Assembly: GCA_036513075.1 (NCBI GenBank)
Contig: DATBZS010000088.1
Location: 1 to 64,000 of the forward strand
Source: Bog-756 sp036513075
Lineage (GTDB): Bacteria; Actinomycetota; Acidimicrobiia; Acidimicrobiales; RAAP-2
DNA: 64,000 nucleotides
Direction: 5' to 3'
Part shown: positions 8,185 through 17,028 of the stretch, piece after piece
How the letters are laid out: the number at the start of each line of letters is the position of its first letter
Position numbering within the stretch: position 1 is the first letter of the stretch
Program-made: the position numbers and the translations under genes
The notes under the pieces: model-generated
What the model saw: only the letters and a program-made list of their open reading frames with translations
Database searches by the model: none
What the model was told of the DNA's origin: nothing

Positions 8185-8895
8185 TCACGGGTCCTCGGGT
8201 TCGGACAGCCGTAGGCGCCGGGCCACCACGTCGCCGGCGACATCGTCGATCGCACGCCCGGACCGGAAGGCCAGGCTCCGGAGGCGGACCAGGGCCTCGG
8301 TCACCCCGACGCCTAGCTGGACGGAGACCATGCCGGCCGCCTGGTGGACGACGAGGTGGAAGTTGGCGCCGGATTCGAGTTCGGCGGCGACGAGGCCTGG
8401 TGGAGCGCCGGCCTGCACGGAGAGGATGGTCCGGGCCGCGACATCAGCCAGGAGAAGCCCGTCGCGGAACTGGGGATCGCTGAGCGTTCCCGGTGTGTCG
8501 CGGTAGAGGTTGAGCGCGCCCATGCGCACGGCGCCGATCCTCACCGGGAAACCGAACATGGCCCGTACGCCGGCCCGTACTGCCGACGGGGTCAGCGCGA
8601 ACCAGCGCGGCCTCTCGGGGGCAGCGAGGTCGGCGGCCGCCACCACCCGGCCTTCGAGATGTGTCTCGAAGGCCGGACCCTCGCCAAGTGTGAATTGGAG
8701 ATCGTCGAGATAAGCGGCGATTCCGTCGGTCGTGCACAGAGAACCTCGGGCGAGGTCGTCCGAGAGCAACATGATGCTCGCGCCGCTCGTGCCGGTGAGT
8801 TCGGACGAGAGCTCGCAGAGGTGGAGTGTGCCGGACGGCTCTGCTCCATAGGCGGCGAGCCGCTCCAGTATGGCGACCAGTCGGTCATTCGCCAT
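8185..8895 (-). CDS. Second GAF-ANTAR domain regulator
   Basis: A 236-aa paralogue of the adjacent gene with the same architecture: GAF domain (residues about 15-155; TLGEGPAFETHLEGR) and ANTAR domain (about 165-225; LVVHQAAGMVSVQLGVGV, then LRSLAFRSGRAIDDVA). It lacks the CVDC pair of the neighbour, so ligand sensing probably differs. No Shine-Dalgarno sequence precedes ATG 8895. Tandem GAF-ANTAR genes are common in actinobacteria; the regulated RNA is unknown. Confidence 0.86.
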   Translation of the reverse strand: MANDRLVAILERLAAYGAEPSGTLHLCELSSELTGTSGASIMLLSDDLARGSLCTTDGIAAYLDDLQFTLGEGPAFETHLEGRVVAAADLAAPERPRWFALTPSAVRAGVRAMFGFPVRIGAVRMGALNLYRDTPGTLSDPQFRDGLLLADVAARTILSVQAGAPPGLVAAELESGANFHLVVHQAAGMVSVQLGVGVTEALVRLRSLAFRSGRAIDDVAGDVVARRLRLSEPEDP

Positions 8896-9712
8896 GTCAG
8901 TCGCCGGCCGGCGCTGCCACCGCCGTGCCGGTAGTCGTGCGCCTCGGTCGTCGGGTCATCGGCCGTCTTCCGGTTGCGGGACGAGACGCTCAACGAGGTT
9001 CGGATTCAGCGTGTGCGACCGCGGTTGCGATCGGCTCGGACCCCACCCTACACAGCCGCCAACTGGCGGCCGGCCCGCGTCGGTCCGCGACGCTGGTGGG
9101 ATCGCGGGTCCAACGGGTGTACGGTCGGTGGAGAGCCGGCCGAAGCAGATCCCCACGGATGCTTCGGTGTCGGCGCTACGTCGCTCCAGACTCCCGGTGG
9201 CGCTGGACTCCACCGAGGACGGCCCTGATGAACGACCGACACGCACGTTTCCACTCGGCGCACGCGACCGTGGCGACGACCGCCGGCACCCATCGCGCCG
9301 GTCCGACGTCCGGGCACCGGTCGTACCGGTCCCGCCTGCTCGATGTGCGCCACCCCTCCGTCTTCCGCGCCGCATCCGGCGATCCGATGCGTCTACGGCG
9401 GGACGCTCACTCCCCCGACGGGGCGACGATCCACCAACTCGATGCCCGCCGTCCGGTCGAACCGCCCAACGATCCGGTCGCCTAGGACCTGCACCGACCC
9501 CGATCTCCATCCACCGGTTGGACCCCCGATTACCGAACTCTCCGTTCTCAGAGCAAGACAGACGTCGTCATCGGATCCCGAACCGAGCAGCCCACGGCAA
9601 CTTCCACCATGACCGACGAGGGGCATACCGATAGCCCCTCGTCGATGCCGCCCTGGCCGACCGAGAAGGGATGGTGGCCCGGGAAGTGATGTAGGACCGC
9701 GCGGTGGTTTTC
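8896..9712. other. Gene-poor stretch (about 820 bp)
   Basis: Open frames exist in all directions, but their products are Arg/Pro/Ser-rich, without recognisable motifs or start signals, as expected of non-coding GC-rich DNA. The one clear structure is an 11-bp inverted repeat at 9614-9644. A decayed gene cannot be excluded. Confidence 0.6.
9614..9644. repeat. Perfect 11-bp inverted repeat (hairpin)
   Basis: Arms CGACGAGGGGC (9614-9624) and GCCCCTCGTCG (9634-9644) around a 9-nt loop. It lies about 70 nt past the stop of the universal stress gene on the minus strand, so it could end that transcript, but no U-run follows on either strand. Confidence 0.6.
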
Positions 9713-10198
9713 CTAGCGCTCGATTCCGTTGCCCGCGGCATGGCTCAGCAACGTCGACCACCGCTGCCTTCCACCTTGGAGGGCGGGCGGCGCCACGAAG
9801 ACCGGGAGCGGGGACTCCCGCATCACCCGTTCGCGCACGCCGCGTGCGGACAACCGGTGGATGCCTCGCAGGCGGGTCGACCCGAGCACGATGCCGTTGC
9901 ACCACTGCTCGCCTGCCGCCTCCACGATGCACCGGGCGACGGCGTCTTCCCGGGCGGAGCAGATCAGGCCGTCGGTCGAAACTCCGGCCCGCAGGATCCG
10001 GGTCACGGACTCCTGGACCATGGCCGAGGCCTCGTCGATGGTTTCGAGGGGCGGCACCCGCAGCATCGGAGACAGCTCACGGACGTGGAAGACCGTCACA
10101 TGAGGGTCGGACAGCGAGGTGAGCCCGATGGTGAAGTCCACGGCCGCCTGGCCTGCCCCGAACTGATCGATTGCCAGCAGCAAATGATTCCGAGTCAT
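9713..10198 (-). CDS. Universal stress protein (UspA family)
   Basis: A 161-aa cytosolic UspA-fold protein: N-terminal LLLAIDQFGAGQAAVDF, middle HVTVFHVRE, and the C-terminal nucleotide loop GSTRLRGIHRL...RGVRERVMRESPLPV. In ATP-binding Usp proteins the loop is G-x2-G-x9-G-S/T; here the last position is Gly-Val, so ATP binding may be weakened. A GAGGAG sequence precedes the ATG. Probably stress- or dormancy-induced as in other actinobacteria, but no regulator site is visible. Confidence 0.87.
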   Translation of the reverse strand: MTRNHLLLAIDQFGAGQAAVDFTIGLTSLSDPHVTVFHVRELSPMLRVPPLETIDEASAMVQESVTRILRAGVSTDGLICSAREDAVARCIVEAAGEQWCNGIVLGSTRLRGIHRLSARGVRERVMRESPLPVFVAPPALQGGRQRWSTLLSHAAGNGIER

Positions 10199-10294
10199 GG
10201 AGTCTCCTCGTGGCTACCTGATCCAGGGTAAGCCCACCTGCCGTGAAATGGACATGAAAATTGCGGATTCCGGGCCAGCAACGGGGACGGGGCG

Positions 10295-10705
10295 TCAGCC
10301 GGGCAGGACCCTCATAGCGTTGTTCCGCTTCTCGTGAGTGACGTCGGCCAGCCCCAGGGCCTCCAGCAACGGAGGTAGGTACATCCCGAACCGGCCGCGG
10401 TAGCCCTTGCGCAGCCTGTACCAGCCGCCGACCGGGTTGTCCGCCGAGCGGCCCCACGCCTCCACGGTCCCCTCGGCGGCGTCCTTCTTCTCGTCGGCCG
10501 CCCCCAGGGGGACCCAGTCGCCTTGTTCGAGCAGCCACGGCCGGAGGTCCTCGACGGCCGACAGGTGGTACGTGAGGGTGGTGGAGCCGACCTGGCAGAC
10601 CAGCACCGGCGGGTCGGCCGACTCATCGCGGTACATCGTGTACGTCGAGCTTCCCGGTGGGGTGGTCAGCTCCCACGGGTCGTCCCTGGTGCCTGCAGCG
10701 GTCAC
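10295..10705 (-). CDS. Conserved hypothetical protein (136 aa)
   Basis: Small soluble protein, start GTG 10705, with AAGGAG 5 nt upstream. It begins VTAAGTRDDPWELTTPPGSS and contains YRDESADPPVLVCQVGSTTL, WLLEQGDWVPLG and a C-terminal GRFGMYLPPLLEALGLA. I have seen similar short proteins of this kind annotated only as hypothetical. No membrane segment or catalytic motif is visible. Function unknown. Confidence 0.75.
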   Translation of the reverse strand: MTAAGTRDDPWELTTPPGSSTYTMYRDESADPPVLVCQVGSTTLTYHLSAVEDLRPWLLEQGDWVPLGAADEKKDAAEGTVEAWGRSADNPVGGWYRLRKGYRGRFGMYLPPLLEALGLADVTHEKRNNAMRVLPG

Positions 10706-10799
10706 TGGTCTCCTTCCGTCGGCGGCAGCCGCGAGTGTTGCAGACCTGGCGGTCGTCAGCGCTGGGCAAGCCGGCAGAAGCGACCACTCCGGGCGACTC

Positions 10800-11951
10800 T
10801 CAGGCGGCGGCGGCGCGGTGGCGCTTGGCCCACCCCGGGCCACGGAAGACGTAGGAGAGCCGCTCCGTCCAGCCGGTCGAGGAGGCGATTTCGCGGGCCA
10901 TGTCGACATACTCGTGGGAGGCGATGCGGCCGGGGTTGAACGTGTCGATGTTCGTCGTCAGTCCGTAGACGACCGCCCGGTCCTCGGGCTCGAAGGTGCC
11001 GAACATCCGGTCCCAGATGATGAGGATCCCCGCGTGGTTGCGGTCGAGGTACTGACGGTTCGTGCCGTGGTGGACGCGGTGGTGGGAGGGCGAGTTGAGG
11101 GCGGTCTCGGCCCGTCCGATACGGTCGATCGCCTCGGTGTGGATCCAGAACTGGTAGATGAGGTTGACCCCGCGGGCCGTGGCCACCGCCGAGGGCGGTA
11201 TCCCGAACAGGCACATGAGTCCGTAGGGGATGGAGGTACCGAGAGCATCGGCGACCGGTTGGCGCAGCGCAGTCGAGAGGTTGTAGCGCTCGCTGGAGTG
11301 GTGGACTTCGTGAACCGCCCACATGTACCGGCTGGTATGCATGAACCGGTGATTCCAGTAGTAGAGGAAGTCCCAGCCGACCAGTGCGGCCGCCATGGCC
11401 ACGGTGCCGTTGGGGAGTTGGTCCACCAGGCGCCGTTCCCACAGACGCTCGGGGGTGGTCGCGGCGGCCCACGCCGTGGTCACGGCGATGCCACCCGCAG
11501 CCACTGCGGCCACCCCGCCGATCGAGGCCACCGTCTGGGCAGCGGTGGGGGCGGGCCGGCGGCGCAGCGCGGCGTCGGGTAGCGCGGTTTCGGGCGGCGC
11601 CGCGTCCGGGGCTGGCTGGCGTTCGGCCCGACGGGCCACGACATCGGCCACGGTGGTGACGACGGCTGCACCCGCGGCTGCGCCGACCAACACCTTGGCG
11701 AATCGGCCCTTGCCCCGGGTGACGGGCCGGAGGAGCCGTGGGACCATGAATGGGGCGAGAAGGCTCAGGCTGCCCATGGCCAGGCTGGCCAGCGTGTCCC
11801 TCGTCTCGTAGTCCCCGGCCGTCGGGTCCTGGTCACGATCCTGGCGCCGCCGTTGCCGCCAGTACTCGACCCCCATGGCCGCGAAGTAACCGGGGACAGC
11901 GATCACGGTCAGATCCACCGCATCGGACCCGGGCTTGGTGGGTCGCCTCAT
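10800..11951 (-). CDS. Sterol desaturase / fatty acid hydroxylase family membrane protein
   Basis: Di-iron membrane oxygenase, 383 aa. It has the three His clusters of the family: NHRFMH, HEVHHSSERYN and SHHRVHHGTN, plus several hydrophobic segments (one near residue 10, others around 50-110 and 150-260). It probably hydroxylates or desaturates a lipid (fatty acid, carotenoid or sterol). ATG 11951 overlaps the stop of the upstream hydrolase as ATGA, indicating translational coupling. The N-terminal 100 residues, with an Ala/Arg-rich linker, are longer than in minimal family members. Confidence 0.87.
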   Translation of the reverse strand: MRRPTKPGSDAVDLTVIAVPGYFAAMGVEYWRQRRRQDRDQDPTAGDYETRDTLASLAMGSLSLLAPFMVPRLLRPVTRGKGRFAKVLVGAAAGAAVVTTVADVVARRAERQPAPDAAPPETALPDAALRRRPAPTAAQTVASIGGVAAVAAGGIAVTTAWAAATTPERLWERRLVDQLPNGTVAMAAALVGWDFLYYWNHRFMHTSRYMWAVHEVHHSSERYNLSTALRQPVADALGTSIPYGLMCLFGIPPSAVATARGVNLIYQFWIHTEAIDRIGRAETALNSPSHHRVHHGTNRQYLDRNHAGILIIWDRMFGTFEPEDRAVVYGLTTNIDTFNPGRIASHEYVDMAREIASSTGWTERLSYVFRGPGWAKRHRAAAA

Positions 11952-13081
11952 GCGGCCTGGGTGACCGTGATCGTGAACCCCGGGAACTGTCCCGGCACCG
12001 GGGACGGGATGGTGGCTGAGGAGTCGCCATCCATCTGGTTCTTGAGCTGGAGCACCGTGTAGTACTGCACGATCGGCCAGAAGCGGGTCGGGTTGATGTC
12101 GGAGGCCTGACACCCGTTGATCCCGAGCTTGGCCAGGCTGGCCTTCACGAAGCCGGCACTGATGGCGTAGCTGATCAACCCGCCGCCCGAGCGGATGCCG
12201 GTACAGATGTCGGTGTAGGTGTTGTGACCTTCGCCCGAGATCTCGACCAGCGCTTTCGGGCCCCGGAACTCCTCGTAGGACTTCTTCACGTTCGGCGGGG
12301 TCACGACGGTGTCCCCCTCGGCCCCGATCAACATGACCGGCTTCGACGAGGGCGCCCCTGAGGGTGGGACGGGGGCCCAGCCGACGGCGGTGGCGACGGC
12401 CGGGGAGTCAAGGGCGTCGAACGCCGTGCCACCCCCTGCCGAATGGCCCACGGCGGCCACCCGTTTCGGGTCGGCAACGCCGTGCAGCGGTGAGGCGGGG
12501 TCGGCGGACGCCGATTCGACGGCGGTGAGCGACGACCGCATCACGGACGAGTCCTGGGCGGCCGTGGGCGTCGTGGTGACATTGAGGGCCTGGGCGGCCA
12601 GGCCCCGCTCGAGGTAGTCGGCACTGACCACCACGTAGCCCCACGAGGCGATGCCGGTCAGCAGGTTGGAGTAATAGAGTCGCTCGCCGCCGTAGCCGTG
12701 GCTGAAGAGGACAATCGGGTAGGGGCCGTGCGTCGAGGCTGGCGGACCGACATAGGCATCGACCGACGTGGTGGTGTCGTACTTGGCCGGCAGGATCCCC
12801 TGGAGGGCGGCGGGCAGTGTCGAGGCCTCGCTGTAACTGAACCGCGGGTACTGGGCCACGGTGGCCGCCGCGGCCGGGTAGTAGACGGTGGCGTTCCGTT
12901 CGCCGAAGACCGGGCCGGCCGAGCCGAGATCGAGGGTGGCCACGCCGACCGCGTCGGGACCAGTATGGGCATAGGGCGGGGGCGCGGCCACCGAGCCGTC
13001 CGGGCCGGTCCCGCTCGAGCAGCCGGCGGCGAGTGTCAGGGCAACGGCCGCCACCAGTGCGGCCACCTTCGACGTCGTCAC
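11948..13081 (-). CDS. Lipoprotein alpha/beta hydrolase
   Basis: A 377-aa secreted esterase-like enzyme. The start GTG 13081 (GGAGGGAG just upstream) gives a lipoprotein signal, VAALVAAVALTLAAGC, with lipobox LAAGC. The hydrolase core has FSHGYGGERLYY (oxyanion strand), nucleophile GHSAGGGTAFDAL, acid region IGAEGDTVVTPPN and catalytic His in EISGEGHNTYTD. It resembles PAF-acetylhydrolase or polyester-hydrolase-like proteins. It is coupled by a 4-bp overlap to the membrane hydroxylase, suggesting a shared lipid or ester substrate; that link is inference. Confidence 0.85.
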   Translation of the reverse strand: MTTSKVAALVAAVALTLAAGCSSGTGPDGSVAAPPPYAHTGPDAVGVATLDLGSAGPVFGERNATVYYPAAAATVAQYPRFSYSEASTLPAALQGILPAKYDTTTSVDAYVGPPASTHGPYPIVLFSHGYGGERLYYSNLLTGIASWGYVVVSADYLERGLAAQALNVTTTPTAAQDSSVMRSSLTAVESASADPASPLHGVADPKRVAAVGHSAGGGTAFDALDSPAVATAVGWAPVPPSGAPSSKPVMLIGAEGDTVVTPPNVKKSYEEFRGPKALVEISGEGHNTYTDICTGIRSGGGLISYAISAGFVKASLAKLGINGCQASDINPTRFWPIVQYYTVLQLKNQMDGDSSATIPSPVPGQFPGFTITVTQAA

Positions 13082-13261
13082 ATGCTCCCTCCCCTGGTCG
13101 TGCGACCCGACTGGGCGCGTCCCCACCGTCCGGCCGTGGGAAGGGTACTGCAGGCGGCCGACGCCCGGTCGTGGCTGACCCCCGGGCCGCGGTCCGCAAC
13201 AGAGCGGTTGATCTGGAACATTCCCGACCCTGTGCCGGTGCCCGCCCGGGGGGCAAGGGAG

Positions 13262-13275
13262 TAGAACGGGTTCTA
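13262..13275. promoter_or_regulatory. KstR-like operator, site 1 (TAGAACGGGTTCTA)
   Basis: Perfect 6-bp arms TAGAAC/GTTCTA around GG; an exact match to TnnAACnnGTTnnA, the operator of the mycobacterial cholesterol-catabolism repressor KstR. It lies 87 bp upstream of the thiolase ATG and overlaps a -10 box. Confidence 0.7.
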
Positions 13276-13279
13276 TACT
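13274..13279 (+). promoter_or_regulatory. -10 box TATACT for thiolase
   Basis: Good TAnnnT box overlapping the right edge of the operator at 13262-13275. Initiation here would leave a leader of roughly 75 nt before ATG 13363, which has its own AGGGGG ribosome-binding site. No clear -35 is seen. Confidence 0.45.
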
Positions 13280-13362
13280 GAGTTGTCGGCCTGCGTGGGC
13301 CATGCCCTGGGCCGGCCACCGTCACACTCGCCACGATCCAGATCTCTCAAGGGGGAACCTCC

Positions 13363-14523
13363 ATGGCTCAGCCGGTCATCGTCGAAGCAGTCCGCACACC
13401 GATCGGCAAGCGGAACGGATGGCTCTCCGGCTTCCATGCCGCCGAACTTCTGGGCAAGGCCCAGGTCGAACTGGTCAAGAAGGCCGGGGTGGACCCGGGT
13501 AGCGTCGAGCAGATCGTCGGTGGCTGCGTGACCCAGGCGGGCGAGCAGGCCTCCAATGTCACCCGGACCGCCTGGCTCAGTCAGGGCATGCCCTACGAGA
13601 CGGCGGCCACCACTGTCGACTGCCAGTGCGGCTCGGCCCAGCAGGCCAACAACTTCATCGCCAACCTCATCAGCGCCGACGCCATCCACTCCGGCATCGC
13701 CTGCGGTGTGGAGGCCATGAGCCGGGTCGGTCTCGGAGCTAACGCCTTCAACGGCCCCGGCAAGTCCCGGCCCGACGACTTCCCGTGGGACATGCCCGAC
13801 CAGTTCAACGCGGCCGAGCGGATCGCCCAGAAGTACGGCATCACACGCGAGGACGTCGACTGGCTGGGCTTCGAGTCCCAACGCAAGGCCGCCCAGGCCG
13901 TGGCCGAAGGTCGTTTTGACCGGGAGATCGCACCCGTCGAGGCCCCGGTCATGGGTGCCGACGGCCCGACCGGCGAGATCAACCTGGTGACCCGTGACCA
14001 GGGCCCCCGCGAGACCACCAAGGAGGGCCTGGCCGGTCTCAAGCCGGTGCTGCCCGACGGCATGCACCACGCCGGCAACAGCTCGCAGATCTCCGACGGC
14101 GCCGCCGCCGTGCTGTGGATGTCCCAGGAGCGGGCCGGCGAGGCAGGTCTGCGCCCCCGGGCCCGGATCGTCGCCCAGACCCTGGTCGGTTCCGACCCCT
14201 ACTACCACCTCGACGGCCCGATCGCCGCCACCGCCGACGTGCTCAAGAAGGCCGGCATGACCATGGACGACATCGACATCTTCGAGGTCAACGAGGCGTT
14301 CGCCTCCGTGGTGATGTCGTGGGGCAAGGTTCACGAGGTCGACTGGGACAAGGTGAACGTAAACGGTGGCGCCATCGCCCTCGGCCACCCGGTGGGCTCC
14401 ACGGGCGCCCGCCTCATCACCACCGCACTCCACGAGCTTGAGCGGTCGGACAAGAATCTGGCGCTCATCTCGATGTGCTGCGGCGGCGCCCTGGCCACCG
14501 GCACCATCATCGAGCGGATCTGA
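13363..14523 (+). CDS. Acetyl-CoA acetyltransferase / steroid 3-ketoacyl-CoA thiolase (FadA5-like)
   Basis: Thiolytic cleavage of 3-ketoacyl-CoA. The 386-aa sequence starts VIVEAVRTPIGKRNG. The nucleophile is the second Cys of DCQCGSAQQ (residue 89), and NEAFASVV, GGAIALGHPVGSTGAR and the C-terminal SMCCGGALATG supply the other catalytic residues. The overall pattern recalls FadA5/FadA6-type thiolases of actinobacterial sterol degradation. The KstR-like operator upstream fits that role. A Shine-Dalgarno AGGGGG lies 9 nt before the ATG. A hairpin terminator follows. Confidence 0.9.
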   Translation: MAQPVIVEAVRTPIGKRNGWLSGFHAAELLGKAQVELVKKAGVDPGSVEQIVGGCVTQAGEQASNVTRTAWLSQGMPYETAATTVDCQCGSAQQANNFIANLISADAIHSGIACGVEAMSRVGLGANAFNGPGKSRPDDFPWDMPDQFNAAERIAQKYGITREDVDWLGFESQRKAAQAVAEGRFDREIAPVEAPVMGADGPTGEINLVTRDQGPRETTKEGLAGLKPVLPDGMHHAGNSSQISDGAAAVLWMSQERAGEAGLRPRARIVAQTLVGSDPYYHLDGPIAATADVLKKAGMTMDDIDIFEVNEAFASVVMSWGKVHEVDWDKVNVNGGAIALGHPVGSTGARLITTALHELERSDKNLALISMCCGGALATGTIIERI

Positions 14524-14538
14524 CCGGACCCCCACCTA

Positions 14539-14567
14539 CCCCGCCCGACGAGCGGGCCGGGGGTTTT
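14539..14567 (+). terminator. Rho-independent terminator after thiolase
   Basis: Stem CCCCGCCCG with CGGGCCGGGG (one bulged C), 5-nt loop, then TTTT, starting 16 nt after the thiolase stop. Confidence 0.7.
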
Positions 14568-14584
14568 GGTGGTTGAGTGAGACG

Positions 14585-16831
14585 ATGAACCTGTCATCCT
14601 CCAGCGTTCGCAGGACCGCATTCCGCCTGCCGATCGCTGCCCTCGTCCTCGTCGTTGCCAACGGGTGTGTCCCCACCCAGGCGGACGCCGGATCCGGCGG
14701 ATACCGTCCGTCGCATGCGCTCCCACACGCAGCACCATCGTCAGACTGGACCACCTTCGACCAGAACGGTTTGCGTACCGGGGTCGACGCCTCGGGTGCC
14801 TCGTTCTCGCCGGCCACTACGGCGTGGACATCCCCGACCTTCGACGGCAGCCTGTATGGACAGCCGCTCATCGCCTCCGGTCGGGTGTACGCGGCAACCG
14901 AGAACGACACCGTCTACGCCCTGGCCGCCGACACCGGCGCGGTGCTGTGGTCGCGCCACCTGGCCACACCGTTCTCGCCGTCGACCGTGCCCGGCATCTG
15001 CGGCAACATCAGCCCGACCGTGGGCATCACCTCCACACCCGTCATCGACACCGCCCGGGGTGAGATCTTCGTTGTGGCGACCGAACAGGTGCCCGGCGGC
15101 GCCTCCCACCACCTCATCGGACTCGACATGTACACCGGGGCGACCGTTCTGGACGAGGTCGTCGATCCGGCCACGTCAATCGTCGCAAATCCTGCCTATG
15201 AGCTCCAGCGGGCCTCACTCGCCCTCGACGCCGGCCGTGTCATCATCGGCTTCGGTGGCAACTCCGGTGACTGCGGGCAGTACCACGGTCTCGTCGTGTC
15301 CGCCCCTGAGAACGGCTCGCCGTCGTCGACCTTCGTGGTGGCGGCCCCCTTCAATCAGGGTGCGGTGTGGATGGGGGGTGCAGCTCCAGCGATCGATGTC
15401 ACGGGTGATGTGTGGGTGTCCACCGGAAACAGCTCCGCGCCTTCGAACAGCTACGACTACAGCGACGGCGTCATCAAGCTCAGCCCGACCATGCAGGTGC
15501 TCGACTACTTCGCCCCGTCGACGTGGCACCAGGACAATTCCACCGACGCCGACCTCGGATCCGAGTCGCCCGCCCTCCTGCCCAACGGGCTCATCTTCCA
15601 GGTCGGCAAGCTGCACACGGCCTACGTCATGCATGAGTCGAATCTCGGCCACATCGGCGGACAGATCTCCTCGACAGCCAACTTCTGCGGCGGAGATCCC
15701 GACGGCGGCACCGCCGACTTGAACGGCACCCTCTTCGTGCCATGCGGCGACGGGGTCCGTGCCGTCACCCCGACCGCTACGTCAGCCCCCACGGCGACCT
15801 GGCACACCACCAGTGGGGCCCACGGCTCACCCATCGTCGCCGGTGGCCAGGTGTGGTCCATCGACAACGGCAATGGGACGCTCTACGCCCTCGATCCGAG
15901 CACCGGCGCCACGGTCCAGCACTTCTCCTTCGGATCGGTGACCACCCACTTCCCGTCGCCGGCGGCAGCCGACGGTCTCATCGTCGCCCCCTCCTCCGAC
16001 CAGCTCCGCGCCTTCGTCGGGCCGGCCGGCCTGCCCGGTCCTCCGACGCCCGCGCCGACAGAGCCCGGTTACTGGCTGGTGGCGTCCGATGGCGGGATCT
16101 TCACCTTCGGTGCCGCCACATTCTGGGGATCGGCCGGTGCACTGCCCCTGACCCGACCGGTCGTCGGCATGGCCACCACCCCGGACCGCCAGGGCTACTG
16201 GTTGGTGGCTTCGGACGGCGGAGTGTTCTCCTACGGTGACGCCGGCTTCTACGGCTCGACCGGCTCCATCAGGCTGAACCAGCCGATCGTGGGTATCGCA
16301 CCGACTCCGGACGGCCACGGTTACTGGTTGGTCGCCGCCGACGGGGGCGTGTTCGCCTTCGGCGACGCCGCCTTCGCCGGATCCATGGGTGGGGTACGGC
16401 TCAATGCCCCGGTAGTGGGGATCGACGCGGGCCCCGATGACCAGGGCTACCGGCTGGTGGCCTCCGACGGAGGGATCTTCGCCTTCGGATCGGCCACGTT
16501 CTCGGGCTCCGCCGGCTCGCTCCACCTGGACCGCCCCATCGTGGGAGAGGCGACCGTGCCCGACAGCGGGGGAGCGGCCTACTGGCTCGTCGCCTCCGAC
16601 GGCGGGATCTTCTCCTACGGCGGGGCCGGCTTCTACGGCTCCACCGGCGGGTTGGCCCTCGACGCACCCGTGGTCGGCATGGCCCCGACCGTCAGCGGCA
16701 AGGGGTACTGGCTGACAGCAGCCGATGCCGGCGTCTTCACGTTCGGCGACGCCGTCTTCTCGGGGTCGGTGGCCGGAGTGCCGCTGAACGCCCCGGTCGT
16801 GGGGATGGCGGCCGGTCCGATTCCGGGGTGA
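14585..16831 (+). CDS. Lipoprotein with PQQ-type beta-propeller and six C-terminal GYWLVxSDGG repeats
   Basis: A 748-aa exported protein. The N-terminal signal ends in a lipobox-like VVANGC (Cys at about residue 28). Residues about 50-480 form a PQQ/quinoprotein-like propeller: repeated segments such as VYAATENDTVYALAADTGAV and VWSIDNGNGTLYALDPSTGA. A short proline linker leads to six tandem 42-residue repeats (495-748). No calcium/PQQ catalytic signature is evident, so it may be a structural or binding propeller. It stands alone between the thiolase terminator and the crotonase and is probably not part of the acyl-CoA pathway. Confidence 0.85.
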   Translation: MNLSSSSVRRTAFRLPIAALVLVVANGCVPTQADAGSGGYRPSHALPHAAPSSDWTTFDQNGLRTGVDASGASFSPATTAWTSPTFDGSLYGQPLIASGRVYAATENDTVYALAADTGAVLWSRHLATPFSPSTVPGICGNISPTVGITSTPVIDTARGEIFVVATEQVPGGASHHLIGLDMYTGATVLDEVVDPATSIVANPAYELQRASLALDAGRVIIGFGGNSGDCGQYHGLVVSAPENGSPSSTFVVAAPFNQGAVWMGGAAPAIDVTGDVWVSTGNSSAPSNSYDYSDGVIKLSPTMQVLDYFAPSTWHQDNSTDADLGSESPALLPNGLIFQVGKLHTAYVMHESNLGHIGGQISSTANFCGGDPDGGTADLNGTLFVPCGDGVRAVTPTATSAPTATWHTTSGAHGSPIVAGGQVWSIDNGNGTLYALDPSTGATVQHFSFGSVTTHFPSPAAADGLIVAPSSDQLRAFVGPAGLPGPPTPAPTEPGYWLVASDGGIFTFGAATFWGSAGALPLTRPVVGMATTPDRQGYWLVASDGGVFSYGDAGFYGSTGSIRLNQPIVGIAPTPDGHGYWLVAADGGVFAFGDAAFAGSMGGVRLNAPVVGIDAGPDDQGYRLVASDGGIFAFGSATFSGSAGSLHLDRPIVGEATVPDSGGAAYWLVASDGGIFSYGGAGFYGSTGGLALDAPVVGMAPTVSGKGYWLTAADAGVFTFGDAVFSGSVAGVPLNAPVVGMAAGPIPG
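16067..16828 (+). repeat. Six 42-residue protein repeats (GYWLVASDGGIFTFG type)
   Basis: Each unit begins G-Y-W/R-L-V/T-A-S/A-D-G/A-G-I/V-F, continues with a F/Y-G-x-A-x-F-x-G-S block and ends with a PVVGMA-like strand. Six complete units of 42-44 residues would fit a closed six-bladed propeller. The same unit recurs in the Cys-rich protein at 24.7 kb. Confidence 0.85.
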
Positions 16832-16901
16832 CGGTACGACCCTGACGGCGTGGCGCGGTCGATCCTGGCGGGTGTGCAGGGTCGGACTCCGCTACCGTCC
16901 G

Positions 16902-16935
16902 GCACGGAAAGTAGAATGGGTTCCAGTTTCCGTGC
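16902..16935. promoter_or_regulatory. KstR-like operator, site 2, inside a 34-bp dyad
   Basis: TAGAATGGGTTCCA (16912-16925) matches TnnAACnnGTTnnA with one change (AAT for AAC). It is flanked by perfect 9-bp arms GCACGGAAA (16902-16910) and TTTCCGTGC (16927-16935) sharing the same centre of symmetry. It lies about 100 bp upstream of the crotonase ATG. Confidence 0.6.
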
Positions 16936-17028
16936 GCATCCGCCGTGTGGCCGCGTACGCCGATGACGCAGCGCCGAGGCGCACGAGGGGGTGGGGACGG
17001 TGTCCGCCGCCCCGAAAGGAGCAGCACC

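Noticed and set aside
6663..8483. Long plus-strand open frame over the GAF-ANTAR genes
   Set aside because: It is antisense to two genes with clear domains and its product is Arg/Gly-rich without motifs.
8956..9634. Several overlapping open frames in the gene-poor region
   Set aside because: Products are Arg/Pro/Ser-rich on both strands, with no start signals or recognisable motifs.
9696..9705. 10-bp palindrome ACCGCGCGGT next to the universal stress gene stop
   Set aside because: Short GC palindromes are expected in DNA of this composition and no U-run follows.
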